64,000 nucleotides of DNA from Achromobacter denitrificans NBRC 15125 (GTDB lineage: Bacteria; Pseudomonadota; Gammaproteobacteria; Burkholderiales; Burkholderiaceae_B), in NCBI RefSeq assembly GCF_001571365.1, contig NZ_BCTQ01000005.1, positions 1-64,000 on the forward strand, in the 5' to 3' direction. Position numbers and translations under genes: made by a program. Numbering within the stretch: position 1 is the first letter of the stretch; each line of letters starts with the position of its first letter. The notes beneath the pieces were generated by a model. That model ran no database searches. It saw only the letters and a list, made by a program, of their open reading frames with translations, and was not told the origin of the DNA. Of this stretch, positions 8,554 through 17,820 are shown piece after piece.

Positions 8554-9582
8554 ATGTCCAACACGACGCAGTCCGGCACCAGCGCTTCCTGGCCGCCGGC
8601 CGAGCCGCGAATGGAAGCGGTCCTGGGCCTGCCGGCGCAACAGCTGTTCGCCTCGGGCGACCTGGACGAAGCGCGATCCATGGTCGGCCGCGTCATGCGG
8701 CCGCACCAGCTGGGCGTGGTCGGCCCGCTGCAACGCCTGGACGCGCGCATGCACCACCAGGCGCTGGGCGAGGTCTCGCTGAACCGTCTGCGCTACGGCG
8801 CCAACGTCGATATCCGCCCCGGCCCGCTCGAAGACTTCTATCTGGTGCAGATGCCGCTGTCGGGCTCGGCCCGCATCAGCAGCGGCCCGCAGCTGGTGGA
8901 CTCGACGCCCGAGGTCGCCTCGGTGGTCAGCCCCGACGACGACCTGGCCATGCGCTGGAGCGGCGACAGCGATCAGTTCATGCTGCGCGTGAGCCGCTCG
9001 CTGCTGGAGCGCGCGCTGGTCGGCCACCTGGGCTGCGCGCTGGACCGCCCGTTGCGCTTCCAGCTGGGCTTCCGCTGGCGCGAATGCCCGGCCTGGCATT
9101 GCCTGATGAGCTATCTGCTGGACTGTTCGTCGCGGCACGCGGACCTGGCCGCGCACAAGCTCATCGTCCACCAGATGGAGCAGCTGGTCGCGGCCACGCT
9201 GCTGGCCGCCCACCCGCACAACTACACGGGCGTGCCGCCCGGGCGCCGTGGCGCGGTGTTGCCGCGCCACGTGCGCAGCGTCCAGGATTATCTGAAGGCC
9301 CATGCGCACGAGCCCCTCAGCGCCGAGCAGCTCGCGCGCATCGCCGGCGTCAGCGTGCGCAGCCTGTACGCGGGATTCAAGGAATTCCTGGGCATCAGCC
9401 CCATGCTGTACCTGCGCGACCTGCGCATGGAGCGCGCACGCGCCGAACTGCTGTCCGGCGAAACCCACAATATCGCGAGCGTGGCCTTGCGCTGGGGCTT
9501 CGCGCACATGGGCCGGTTCAGCGCCGGCTACAAGGCGCGGTACGGCGAGAGCCCCAGCCAGAGCCTGCGGCGGCGCGCCTGA
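8554..9582 (+). CDS. AraC/XylS family transcriptional regulator
   Basis: A 342-residue regulator. Residues ~40-220 form an AraC-binding-like sensor domain (VSLNRLRYGANVDIRPGPL, FYLVQMPLSGSARI), as in regulators of aromatic catabolism such as the AndR/FeaR type. Residues ~240-340 hold the double helix-turn-helix domain (LSAEQLARIAGVSVRSLYAGF and the second helix NIASVALRWGFAHMGRFS). AAGGAG precedes the ATG. It is transcribed alone, toward the convergent alcohol dehydrogenase gene. No obvious target operon lies immediately adjacent, so the effector and target are unknown. Confidence 0.85.
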   Translation: MSNTTQSGTSASWPPAEPRMEAVLGLPAQQLFASGDLDEARSMVGRVMRPHQLGVVGPLQRLDARMHHQALGEVSLNRLRYGANVDIRPGPLEDFYLVQMPLSGSARISSGPQLVDSTPEVASVVSPDDDLAMRWSGDSDQFMLRVSRSLLERALVGHLGCALDRPLRFQLGFRWRECPAWHCLMSYLLDCSSRHADLAAHKLIVHQMEQLVAATLLAAHPHNYTGVPPGRRGAVLPRHVRSVQDYLKAHAHEPLSAEQLARIAGVSVRSLYAGFKEFLGISPMLYLRDLRMERARAELLSGETHNIASVALRWGFAHMGRFSAGYKARYGESPSQSLRRRA

Positions 9583-9597
9583 GGCGGCGTGCCCCGC

Positions 9598-10659
9598 CTA
9601 GCCCCGCGGAGCCTCGTCCAGGCTGGCGATATCGATGACGAAGCGATACTTCACGTCGCCCCTGAGCATGCGCTCGTAGGCCTCATCGATCTCATCGGCG
9701 CGGATCATCTCGATATCCGCGACGACGTCGTGCTTGGCGCAGAAATCCAGCATCTCCTGCGTTTCAGGTATGCCGCCTATCATCGACCCCGCCAGGCCTC
9801 GACGCTTCATGATCAGGGCGAACACGTCGGGCGCGGCGTGCGGCGTGGCCGGAGCGCCCACCAGCGTCATCGTGCCGTCGCGCTTGAGCAGCGCGAAGAA
9901 GGCGTTCAAGTCGTGCGGCGCGGCCACCGTGTTGAGGATGAAGTCCAGGCTCTGCGCGTGCGCCGCCATCTCGTCCGGATGGCGCGACACCACCACCTCG
10001 TCCGCGCCCAGGGCCCTGGCCGCCTCGCGCTTGGATTCCGAAGTGGTGAACGCCACCACATGCGCGCCCATGGCGTGCGCGAGCTTGATGCCCATGTGGC
10101 CCAGTCCGCCGATGCCGACGATGCCCACCCTGTGGGCCGGCCCGATTTTCCAATGCCGCAGCGGCGAATAAGTGGTGATTCCCGCGCAAAGCAACGGCGC
10201 CACTGCCGCCAACCGGGCCTCGGGATGGCGGATGCGCAGCACGTAGCGTTCGTGCACGACGATGCGCTGCGAATAGCCGCCCAGGGTGTGTCCCGGCGCA
10301 TCCGGCGTCGGGCCGTTATAGGTGCCGACCATGTGGTCGCAGTAATTCTCCAGTCCCGCCTCGCAGTCGGCGCAATGCTGGCAACTGTCGACGATGCAGC
10401 CTATGCCGACCAGGTCCCCCGCCTTGAAGCCCGATACATGAGCGCCGACCGCGGACACGCGGCCCACGATCTCGTGGCCCGGCACGCAGGGATACAGGGT
10501 GCCGGCCCATTCCGAGCGCACCTGGTGCAAGTCGGAATGGCAGACGCCGCAGTAGGCGATGTCGATCTGCACGTCATGCGAGCCAGGGGCGCGGCGCGTG
10601 ATATCCATGGGCTCAAGAGGACGTTCGGCCTTTAGGGCTCCGTAGGCTTTGGTGGTCAT
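9598..10659 (-). CDS. Zinc-dependent NAD(P) alcohol dehydrogenase (YahK/cinnamyl type)
   Basis: A 353-residue medium-chain dehydrogenase. The catalytic zinc site is seen in CGVCHSDLHQ and PGHEIVGRV, and the structural zinc in CQHCADCEAGLENYC. The cofactor motif is GIGGLGHMGIKLA near residue 180, followed by TTSESKREAARALGA, whose Ser/Lys residues favour NADPH. YahK/AdhC-type enzymes reduce a broad range of aldehydes. AAGGAATT precedes the chosen ATG. It is separated from the MFS gene upstream by 91 bases and may be co-transcribed with it. The physiological substrate cannot be read from the sequence. Confidence 0.87.
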   Translation of the reverse strand: MTTKAYGALKAERPLEPMDITRRAPGSHDVQIDIAYCGVCHSDLHQVRSEWAGTLYPCVPGHEIVGRVSAVGAHVSGFKAGDLVGIGCIVDSCQHCADCEAGLENYCDHMVGTYNGPTPDAPGHTLGGYSQRIVVHERYVLRIRHPEARLAAVAPLLCAGITTYSPLRHWKIGPAHRVGIVGIGGLGHMGIKLAHAMGAHVVAFTTSESKREAARALGADEVVVSRHPDEMAAHAQSLDFILNTVAAPHDLNAFFALLKRDGTMTLVGAPATPHAAPDVFALIMKRRGLAGSMIGGIPETQEMLDFCAKHDVVADIEMIRADEIDEAYERMLRGDVKYRFVIDIASLDEAPRG

Positions 10660-10750
10660 GGGAATTCCTTTGAACGATGGGGACAGGCGCGCTGGCCACC
10701 CGTGCACAGGGTGCGGATCGCAATCCATATGATAGTGCGGTCACCGAGCC

Positions 10751-11983
10751 TCATGCGGACGCCACCGCGCAGGCCCGCCGAGTTCTCGCGGCCAGGACGG
10801 AAGAAGCGGCCAGCAGCGCGGCGCTCATCACGAAAGTGCTCTGGTGGCCGCTGCGATCGAACACCAGGCCGCCCACGGTGGACCCCAGCGCGATCGACAG
10901 CTGCACCACCGCAACGAACAGGCCGCCGCCTGCCTCGGCGTCGTGGGGAAAAGCCCTGGCAATCCAGGCCCACCAGCCGACGGGCGCGGAGGTCCCGGCC
11001 AATCCCCAGAGCGCCAGCAATGCGACGACGGCGGCGCTCCAGCCGCCCAGCGCAACCAGGGCCAAGGCCGTCGCGGCCATCAATAGCGGAATCCCGATCA
11101 GCGTCGGATAGAAGCGCCATTGCAACACCCGGCCGATGAACACCGTGCCAATGAAGCCCGCCGCGCCGATGGCCAGCAGAATGAACGAAATCTGGGCGCC
11201 ATGCACCCCGGCGACCGTCTCCAGGAACGGACGCACATAGGTAAACAACGAGAATTGCCCCATGAACAACAGGCTGCCGGCCAACATGCCCACGGCGACT
11301 CCCCGGCGCTTGAGCAACCGGAATGTCTTGAACACATGGCCGCCCGCGGGGGAGCGGGCGGCGGCAGGCAAGGATGGCAAGGTGATCCATTGCCAGGCCA
11401 ACGCGATCAGCGCAATCGGCGCCAGGCCCAGAAACGCGCCGCGCCAGCCCACGACCGCGCCGAGGTAGGCGCCCAGCGGCGCCGCCACCACGGTCGCCAG
11501 CGCGTTGCCGCCGTTGACGATCGCCAGCGCCCGAGGCACCTGGCGCGGCGGCACGAGCTGGATGGCCGTAGCCGCAGACAAGGACCAAAAGCCGCCCACG
11601 ACCACGCCGATGAGCGCCCGGCCCAGCATGTAGGTGACGTAGTTTGGCGCCAGCGCGACGATGGCGCCGGACGCGCCCATCGCCACCGTCAGCGCGAGAA
11701 GCAGCGGCTTGCGGTCCAGACCGCCCGCCAACGAGGAAATGAACAGGCTGGTCAGCACGGCGAAAACGCCCGAGATGGCGATCCCCTGCCCCGCCATGCC
11801 CTCGGTAATGCGCAGGTCGCTCGCGATGGGCGTGAGCAGGCTGACGGGCATGAACTCCGAGGCGATCAGCGCGAAGGCGCACACCGCCAAAGCGTAGACC
11901 GCTCCCCAGGAAGGCCGCGCTTGCGGCGCTTCGTTGTCGTGTTCAAGGCGGTCCTTGACGGCGCCCCGTGCATTGCTGGCCAT
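10751..11983 (-). CDS. MFS transporter, DHA1 drug/sugar efflux type
   Basis: About 410 residues with twelve predicted membrane spans, in the AraJ/NepI/YdhP branch of the major facilitator superfamily. The N-terminal FALIASEFMPVSLLTPIA and the loop GGLDRKPLLL are typical of this branch. Such proteins export sugars, purine ribosides or arabinose-like compounds, and many have no known substrate. AGGAATCCC precedes the ATG at 11983, chosen over the longer basic extension. It lies between the Tat-exported hydrolase gene (38 bases upstream) and the alcohol dehydrogenase gene on the same strand. Confidence 0.83.
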   Translation of the reverse strand: MASNARGAVKDRLEHDNEAPQARPSWGAVYALAVCAFALIASEFMPVSLLTPIASDLRITEGMAGQGIAISGVFAVLTSLFISSLAGGLDRKPLLLALTVAMGASGAIVALAPNYVTYMLGRALIGVVVGGFWSLSAATAIQLVPPRQVPRALAIVNGGNALATVVAAPLGAYLGAVVGWRGAFLGLAPIALIALAWQWITLPSLPAAARSPAGGHVFKTFRLLKRRGVAVGMLAGSLLFMGQFSLFTYVRPFLETVAGVHGAQISFILLAIGAAGFIGTVFIGRVLQWRFYPTLIGIPLLMAATALALVALGGWSAAVVALLALWGLAGTSAPVGWWAWIARAFPHDAEAGGGLFVAVVQLSIALGSTVGGLVFDRSGHQSTFVMSAALLAASSVLAARTRRACAVASA

Positions 11984-12021
11984 GGGATTCCTGTTTTTTT
12001 TCGAGTTTGGCGCGCTGGGCA

Positions 12022-13134
12022 TCACGCCTCGGCGGCCAGGTTCTTTCGGAAGAATGCGGTCAGCTTGTCCCACGGGATCAGACCCACGCGGTCGTACAGA
12101 TCCACGTGGCCCGCGCCTGGCACCCAGACCAGTTCCTTCGGCTCGGCGGCCCGGTTGTAGGCGTCCACGCTGAACTCCCTGGAGTGGGCCCGGTCCCCGG
12201 AAATGAACAAGAGCGGGCGCGGCGAAATCGTCTCGATGTCATTGAACGGATAGAAATTCATGAACTTGACGTTGCTCGTCAGGGTCGGATGCGTGGTGGT
12301 CTGGGCGGAGACCCCGGCAGGCGTAAACGCGCCGCGCGGCGTCCGATAGAACTCGTAGAACTCACGCTCGATATCCGATGAGCGGGCGGTCAGTTCATGC
12401 ACCGTCCCGCTGGTGTATCTGAGCGGGCCGCCGGCGAACTCTGCGTAACGCTGCCACGCCGCCTCGGCGATGACAGCCTTGCGCTGTTCCAGAGTCTGCG
12501 CCCGGTTCAGCGCATGGCGATTGGCCGCGCCCATGTCGTACATACTGACGGTGGCGATAGCCTTCATGCGCGGGTCGATCTTGGCCGCGCTGATGACGAA
12601 GCTGCCGCTGCCGCAAATGCCGATGGCGCCGATGCGATCGCGGTCTATCATGGGCTGCGTGCCCAGGAAGTCGACCGCCGCGCTGAACGCCTCGGCGTAC
12701 ATGTCGGGCAGCACCCGGTTGCGAGGCCCTTCGCTTTCCCCCCAACATGGCAAATCGATGGCGAGCGTCACGAAGCCGCGCTCGGCCATCTTGGTGGCGT
12801 AGAGGTTCGCGCTCTGCTCCTTGACGGCGCCCATCGGATGGCCGACCACCAGCGCCGCGCCCCTGGCATCGCGGTCCGGCGCCTGCGGCACATAGAGCTT
12901 GCCCGCCACCTCCATCTGGAACTGGTTTCTGAAACGCACCGCCTGCGGGCGCACCTGGCTGCTGGCATAGAAATTGTCGGCGTCCCGCGGCGCCGCTTGC
13001 GCGGGCGCGGCGGCCAGCGCCTTGCCCGTCGCCGATAAGGTGCCAAGCACGGCCGCGCCCGCGCCCAGCGCGTTCAGGAATTCACGGCGCCCGGTGTCTG
13101 ACAGCGCGGAAGTGGGTGGTTTGAGCTTTTTCAT
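12022..13134 (-). CDS. Tat-exported alpha/beta hydrolase (YcjY-like)
   Basis: A 370-residue alpha/beta hydrolase. A Tat signal (GRREFLNALGAGAAVLG, twin Arg at 16-17) predicts periplasmic location. The nucleophile elbow GICGSGSF is of the cysteine-flanked type seen in YcjY-like and related dienelactone-hydrolase proteins, and the C-terminal VPGAGHVDLYDR supplies the catalytic His. An acid residue is likely in FISGDRAHS. It heads a minus-strand run with the MFS and dehydrogenase genes and is divergent from a LysR gene 98 bases away. That arrangement suggests induction by an unknown ester or lactone. Confidence 0.75.
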   Translation of the reverse strand: MKKLKPPTSALSDTGRREFLNALGAGAAVLGTLSATGKALAAAPAQAAPRDADNFYASSQVRPQAVRFRNQFQMEVAGKLYVPQAPDRDARGAALVVGHPMGAVKEQSANLYATKMAERGFVTLAIDLPCWGESEGPRNRVLPDMYAEAFSAAVDFLGTQPMIDRDRIGAIGICGSGSFVISAAKIDPRMKAIATVSMYDMGAANRHALNRAQTLEQRKAVIAEAAWQRYAEFAGGPLRYTSGTVHELTARSSDIEREFYEFYRTPRGAFTPAGVSAQTTTHPTLTSNVKFMNFYPFNDIETISPRPLLFISGDRAHSREFSVDAYNRAAEPKELVWVPGAGHVDLYDRVGLIPWDKLTAFFRKNLAAEA

Positions 13135-13182
13135 AGCCCCTATTTTTGCCCCCTGGCGCCTGGCTGACTAGCTAATGAATAC

Positions 13183-13215
13183 TTAATTGCTCTATAAGCT
13201 AGACTAATCAATTAA
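13183..13215. promoter_or_regulatory. AT-rich inverted repeat between hydrolase and lysR genes
   Basis: TTAATTG (13183-13189) and CAATTAA (13209-13215) form a perfect dyad with a 19-base spacer in a markedly AT-rich divergent promoter region. The location fits a LysR-type binding region, with no stronger evidence. Confidence 0.35.
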
Positions 13216-13232
13216 TTCAACGTACCTGGGCA

Positions 13233-14135
13233 ATGGGCCGGCGCAACCTCAACGATCTCCTTTACTTTGTCACGGTGGCGCGTGAAGGCAGCTTCACGCG
13301 GGCCGCGTCATTGCTCAACGTGACGCAGTCGGCGCTCAGCCAGGCCATCAGCGGACTGGAATCGCGCTTGCAGATCCGCCTGCTTACGCGGACCACGCGC
13401 AGCGTTTCTCCCACGGCGGCCGGCGAGCGCCTTCTGAATGCCATCGGGCACCGCTTCGATGAAATCGACGCCGAGCTGAACCAGTTGACGGAGCTGCGCG
13501 ATAAACCCGCCGGCACGGTCCGCATCACTTGCGGCGATCACGTGCTGCACAACATTCTGCTGCCCAGGCTCATGCGGCTCATAGGTGAGTATCCCGACAT
13601 CAAGCTGGAGTTCGACGTGAACTACGGTTTTCGCGACATCGTGGCGGATCGGTTCGATGCGGGCGTGCGGATGGGAAAAACCATCGACAAGGACATGATC
13701 GCCATCCCCATCGGACCGCCCATGCGGCTGGCGGTCGTGGGATCCCCGGCGTACTTCGACAGCCATCCGATTCCCAAGGTGCCGCAGGACCTCACTTCCC
13801 ATCCCTGCATCAACCAACGCATGCAAAGTTCCGGCGGACTGTACGTCTGGGATTTCGAGCGACGTGGCCGCAAGGCCAATGTGCGCGTGGACGGCCCGCT
13901 GATCTTCAACACCACGCAGCCGCAAATAGAAGCAGCGCTGGCCGGCCTGGGCCTCGCCCTGCTGCCCGACGACGAACTGGCGCCGTATCTCGATGACGGC
14001 AGGCTGGTGCGCGTGCTGGAGGACTGGTGCCCGGCATTCGAGGGCTACCATTTGTACTACCCGAGCAGGCGCCAGCCCTCGCCTGCATTCGCTCTCGTCG
14101 TGGATGCCTTGCGCCTGGGCCGGCAGGCGCGCTAG
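13233..14135 (+). CDS. LysR family transcriptional regulator
   Basis: A 300-residue LysR protein. The N-terminal helix-turn-helix covers residues ~5-60 (FVTVAREGSFTRAASLLNVTQSALSQ). The effector-binding domain follows with the usual GTVRITCGDHV start. Members with the DLTSHPCINQR segment belong to the large group resembling DsdC/AaeR-like regulators of small-molecule metabolism. Divergent from the Tat-exported hydrolase gene, which is its likely target together with the downstream MFS and dehydrogenase genes. The ATG lies just before the HTH as usual. Confidence 0.88.
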   Translation: MGRRNLNDLLYFVTVAREGSFTRAASLLNVTQSALSQAISGLESRLQIRLLTRTTRSVSPTAAGERLLNAIGHRFDEIDAELNQLTELRDKPAGTVRITCGDHVLHNILLPRLMRLIGEYPDIKLEFDVNYGFRDIVADRFDAGVRMGKTIDKDMIAIPIGPPMRLAVVGSPAYFDSHPIPKVPQDLTSHPCINQRMQSSGGLYVWDFERRGRKANVRVDGPLIFNTTQPQIEAALAGLGLALLPDDELAPYLDDGRLVRVLEDWCPAFEGYHLYYPSRRQPSPAFALVVDALRLGRQAR

Positions 14136-14140
14136 GTCCG

Positions 14141-14728
14141 CTACTTCGCCTTCGCGGAGGAATTCTGCGCCAGGATCTCGCGGGCGAGCTGGTTGATCCT
14201 GGGCGCGGCCTTCATGGCGCCGTCCTTGTGCTGCTTGAGAAACTGGCGCAGGTAGTATTGCTCCAACGTGCAGGGATTCGCTTTCTTGCCCGTCAAAGGA
14301 GCGTACGCTTCAATCAACTTGCCTGCATGCGTCTGCTCGGCAAGGGTGCGCTTGCGCATCGCCTGGATCGTCTCCGAGACGGCCTTGAGTCCATCCTGGG
14401 AACCCAGGCGCTGCGCGAGCTTCGCGCGCAGCGCGGCCGAATCCTTCGGCGCCTTGGCCAGATCCATGCCCAGGCTTGCTTCGGCCAGGGACATGGCCAC
14501 CAGCCCCTGGACCTCCGGCGCTTCGGACGGATACAGCTTGCAGGCGCCGATAAAGCCGATGTGCGTGGCCGCCGTCTCGCCAAGCGACTCCTGCGCGCCT
14601 TCTCCGCCCATCGGAAAACCCAGCGAATTGCGCATCGGTTCCTGCGCTTCGAACCCGCCGCCTGGCTTCTGCGCCGCGGCAAGTCCGCCGCACAGGCAAA
14701 GCGCCAACGCCAGCACTACGTTCTTCAT
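14141..14728 (-). CDS. Secreted protein of unknown function
   Basis: A 195-residue protein with a clear Sec signal (KNVVLALALCLCGGLAAAQ, cleavage probably after AAA or AAAQ). The mature part is helical and charged, with single Cys residues in IGACKLYPSE and KANPCTLEQYYL that could form one disulfide. I recognise no family. The ATG at 14728 is preceded by GGGGGAAAG. It is encoded separately from its neighbours, converging with the LysR gene, which ends 6 bases away. Confidence 0.6.
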   Translation of the reverse strand: MKNVVLALALCLCGGLAAAQKPGGGFEAQEPMRNSLGFPMGGEGAQESLGETAATHIGFIGACKLYPSEAPEVQGLVAMSLAEASLGMDLAKAPKDSAALRAKLAQRLGSQDGLKAVSETIQAMRKRTLAEQTHAGKLIEAYAPLTGKKANPCTLEQYYLRQFLKQHKDGAMKAAPRINQLAREILAQNSSAKAK

Positions 14729-14882
14729 CTTTCCCCCGTGACATCCCGTCTGCGCCGCCGGCGCCGGTTTTCTTACGCCGAATGCTATCCCAACACCCGC
14801 CGCCTGGGCAGGGGACGTCTTGCTTGCCGTCCTGGAAATCCAGCGGATAAACGAAAGGCCTGCCCGCAAAGCCGCCCCGCGT

Positions 14883-15200
14883 CTACGGCTGCTCGATCCA
14901 GGACGACGCAGCGTCGGTCCGGCTCCAGAGGCGCCAGCCGTGCCGGTAGGCATGCTGTAGATAAGGCCCGCGCAGAATGCGCGGTTCGCTGTCGGAGGAC
15001 TGCTCGGCGCCCAGCAAGTGCAGGACCTGGGCCCAGTCCGCCAACTCGCCTCTGTCGCCTCGCAATGCCGCGTCCGCGAGCTGCCCAGCCTGCTCGACCG
15101 ATCCGGCGCGCACCAGGAAACAGGTGTCCGCGCCATTCGGGCCGCCGGTGTAGGGGTCCTCGGATTCGTTGCCCCAGCGTATCGCCTCGTACAGATTCAT
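14883..15200 (-). CDS. Small protein of unknown function
   Basis: A 105-residue soluble protein with no signal or membrane segment, rich in acidic residues and Trp (NLYEAIRWGNESEDP, HGWRLWSRTDA). The codon pattern matches the surrounding genes. The frame is open with a plausible ATG, but the ribosome-binding site is weak. No homologue recognised. It lies between the secreted protein and the outer-membrane gene on the same strand, with gaps of about 150 and 90 bases, so it is probably independent. Confidence 0.5.
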   Translation of the reverse strand: MNLYEAIRWGNESEDPYTGGPNGADTCFLVRAGSVEQAGQLADAALRGDRGELADWAQVLHLLGAEQSSDSEPRILRGPYLQHAYRHGWRLWSRTDAASSWIEQP

Positions 15201-15293
15201 GTCCCGGTCCTGTCCAATCCACGACGCAACGATACCAGCAGAAACCCCCTGGACGATGGCGGTCAGCCAGGGAATTCGATGCCGCCGCCGGCC

Positions 15294-16190
15294 CTAGAAA
15301 GGTATCCCCAACTTCACATACAGCTGCGCGCCCTCGGGCCGGTTCTTGACCTTGAAGTCCTGCTGCCACTTGGCGGTGAACAGCCAGCCCTTCTCGTTCA
15401 GGTACCGCACCGAGGGGCCGACGCCGAAGCCGCGGGCGCGGCCGGCGGCGCTGTTGGGGCCCTTGTCGTCCGTCACCTGCTGGAAGGCGTAGCCGCCCAC
15501 CCCCAGCACCCAGCCCTTGCCCACGCCCCAGCCCAGCGCGTAGTCGGCGTGCACGGCCTGGCCGGAACGGGTGTCCGTGGCCGAGTTGGTGAAGTTGACG
15601 TCGTACATCAGCTTCAGGTCGGCGTTGAAGCCGTCCGGGCTGACCCGGCTGAGCGCGACCAGCGGTTGCGCCGTCCAGTAGTTCTTGCCCAGGCTGGACG
15701 GATCCTTGCGGTCGTACTCGCCGGTAGGCGCGTACATGTCCAGCCCGACCACGTAGTGCAGGGTTTCGGAGGGGTGGTAGCCCAGCGCCACGCCCAGCGT
15801 CATATCGCCCAGGCCGGTGCTGTGATGGCGCTGGCCGGCGGCCTTGGCGGTGACGTCCAGCAGCGGCGCGATGGCATGGAAGGCCAGCTGTCCGCCCATG
15901 ACCTGCTGCTGCGTGACCCAGATCAGCCGCGGCGCCAGCACGTTGACGTCCACCTTGAAGCCCGGCACCGGCACGCGCTCGCCGTCGTTGCCGCGCAAGG
16001 TGTCGTAGCGCGCGCCGCCGCCATAGACCAGCATGTGCACGCCCGGCGGCGGAAGCGCCCCGGACATGAAGTTCTCCAGGCCGTCCGGATAGATGCCCAG
16101 GCCGCCGCCCTCGGTGGCCGAAGCCGCCGCGCCGGCCAGCGCCAATGCCGCGGCACAGGCCAACCGGCCGCGCTGTAGGTGTCTGTTCAT
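15294..16190 (-). CDS. Outer-membrane channel, MetA-pathway phenol degradation (SphA) family
   Basis: A 298-residue protein with a Sec signal (CAAALALAGAAASA) and a beta-barrel pattern ending in LYVKLGIPF, a typical outer-membrane C-terminus with terminal Phe. The mature N-terminus TEGGGLGIYPDGLENFMSG is characteristic of the 'MetA-pathway of phenol degradation' family, which admits hydrophobic aromatics. Its ATG overlaps the upstream oxidoreductase stop by 4 bases (ATGA), and it is the last gene of the catabolic operon. Uptake of a hydrophobic substrate is inferred. Confidence 0.75.
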   Translation of the reverse strand: MNRHLQRGRLACAAALALAGAAASATEGGGLGIYPDGLENFMSGALPPPGVHMLVYGGGARYDTLRGNDGERVPVPGFKVDVNVLAPRLIWVTQQQVMGGQLAFHAIAPLLDVTAKAAGQRHHSTGLGDMTLGVALGYHPSETLHYVVGLDMYAPTGEYDRKDPSSLGKNYWTAQPLVALSRVSPDGFNADLKLMYDVNFTNSATDTRSGQAVHADYALGWGVGKGWVLGVGGYAFQQVTDDKGPNSAAGRARGFGVGPSVRYLNEKGWLFTAKWQQDFKVKNRPEGAQLYVKLGIPF

Positions 16191-17797
16191 GTTCCGCTCC
16201 TGGATAGATGTTGCGCGACGAGATAGCCGGAACCGCCGCCCAGCCCGGGGCCCGGGTGGGTGGCGGCGCCGATATGGAAGAGATTGCGCAGCGGCGTGCG
16301 ATGGCCGCGGGCGCCGTGGCCGCCGGCAAACGGCCGCAGCCAGAAAAACTGATCGGGCGAGCACACGCCCGAATAGGGATCGCCGCCGACCAGGTTGCAG
16401 TTCAGGCCTTCGAGGTCCGCCGGCGAGTAGGCGCGCCGGCCCACGATCCGCTGCGCCAGCCCCGGCATCACCCGTTCCAGCCGGGCCTGCGCGCGGTCGG
16501 CGACCGCCTCGCGCAAGGCCGCGTTCCAGCGGCCGTCGGCGGGGATGGCGATCTCGCCGGCGGCGTCGCCCTTGACGCGCACCGGCAGCTCCTGCATCTG
16601 CACCCACAGGATCCATCCGCCCGTCGGCGCGCGCGAGGGGTCCACCGCCACGGGCTGGCCGATGGCCAGCGTGGGGCGCGCGGGCAACAGGCCGTTGTTG
16701 GCCTCCGTCACCGAGGCGCAGACCTGCTCCATGCTCTCGGTCAGGTGCACCAGCGGCACGTGGCGCAGCTCCGGCGTCAGCCAGTCGGGCGGCGCGTTCA
16801 GCGCGAAATGGATCTGCATGCCGCCGCGCCCGTGGCGGTAGCCGGCGGCGCGCCTGCGCAGCGGTTCGGGCGCATCGGGCAGCAACTGCCCGTACAGCTG
16901 GCCCGGCGCGACGTTGCAGACCACCGCCTCGGACGCGCGGTACTCCCGTCCGCCCGCCGCCACGCCGACGGCGCGACGGCGCCGGCCCTCGCCGCGAGTC
17001 AGGATGCGTTCGACGCGGGCGCCGGTCAGCAGGCGGCCGCCATGCCCCTCGATGACCTTGGCCAGCGCGTCCACCACGCCGCTGCCGCCGCCCTTCACCA
17101 CCGGCATGCCGCCGGCCACCACCGCCGCGAAGGTCAGCTTGCCGATCAGGGCCGAGCAGGCGTCGTCCGGGCCCAGGCCGGTATGCAGCACCCAGGGCGC
17201 GATCAGCGCGCGCGCCGCGTCCGAGCGCAGCTCGCGGTCGGCCCAGCGGCGGAAGCTCTCCATCGAATCGGCGGCGAAGGCGGCCAGCCCGTCCATGCCG
17301 CGCTTGCGCCATTCGCCGAACAGCAGCTTCAGCATGCCGGCGCCGTAGGGGTTCTGGCCCAGCAGGCCGAAGGTCAGCGCCGCGTCCTCGCCGAACAGGC
17401 GCTGGGCCATCGCGCCGACGGCGGCGCCGTCGCCCGGCGCCCAGGCGTCCAGACGGCGGGCGCTGTCCTGCATATCCTGCTTGAGCGCCAGGCCGGCGCC
17501 GTCGGGCAGCACCAGCCCGGTCGCGTACTCGCCCTGCGCGAACTCCAGGCCGGCCTCGCGCAGCGCCGGCTTGAGTTGCGCGTAGGCCGGGCTGCCCACG
17601 AACAGCGGATACCAGCAGGACAGCACGTCGTGCCGGTACCCGGGAAACAGCTCCTCGGTACGGATGCATCCGCCCAGCCTGTCGTTGCGTTCCAGCACCA
17701 GCACCGATTTGCCGCGCTGCGCGAGCAGCGCCGCGCAGACCAGCGAATTCATGCCGCTGCCGACGATGACGACCTGGGCCTCGGTCTGTATGGCCAT
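16187..17797 (-). CDS. FAD-dependent oxidoreductase, phytoene desaturase-like
   Basis: A 536-residue flavoprotein. The N-terminal dinucleotide motif is VVIVGSGMNSLVCAALLAQRG, followed by LERNDRLGGCIRTEE. The C-terminal FHIGAATHPGPGLGGGSGY is the second FAD-contact motif of the phytoene desaturase/retinol saturase/CrtI group. Some bacterial members dehydrogenate aromatic or alicyclic intermediates rather than carotenoids. No carotenoid genes are nearby. It starts 23 bases after the flavin reductase gene and overlaps the channel gene by 4 bases, placing it in the StyA-like catabolic operon. Substrate unknown. Confidence 0.75.
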   Translation of the reverse strand: MAIQTEAQVVIVGSGMNSLVCAALLAQRGKSVLVLERNDRLGGCIRTEELFPGYRHDVLSCWYPLFVGSPAYAQLKPALREAGLEFAQGEYATGLVLPDGAGLALKQDMQDSARRLDAWAPGDGAAVGAMAQRLFGEDAALTFGLLGQNPYGAGMLKLLFGEWRKRGMDGLAAFAADSMESFRRWADRELRSDAARALIAPWVLHTGLGPDDACSALIGKLTFAAVVAGGMPVVKGGGSGVVDALAKVIEGHGGRLLTGARVERILTRGEGRRRRAVGVAAGGREYRASEAVVCNVAPGQLYGQLLPDAPEPLRRRAAGYRHGRGGMQIHFALNAPPDWLTPELRHVPLVHLTESMEQVCASVTEANNGLLPARPTLAIGQPVAVDPSRAPTGGWILWVQMQELPVRVKGDAAGEIAIPADGRWNAALREAVADRAQARLERVMPGLAQRIVGRRAYSPADLEGLNCNLVGGDPYSGVCSPDQFFWLRPFAGGHGARGHRTPLRNLFHIGAATHPGPGLGGGSGYLVAQHLSRSGT

Positions 17798-17820
17798 GAG
17801 GGTACGCTCCTTCCAGGGGG

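Noticed and set aside
16187..17797. Carotenoid desaturase (CrtI) for pigment synthesis
   Set aside because: The flavoprotein is of that superfamily, but no phytoene synthase or GGPP synthase gene is nearby and it is embedded in a monooxygenase operon.
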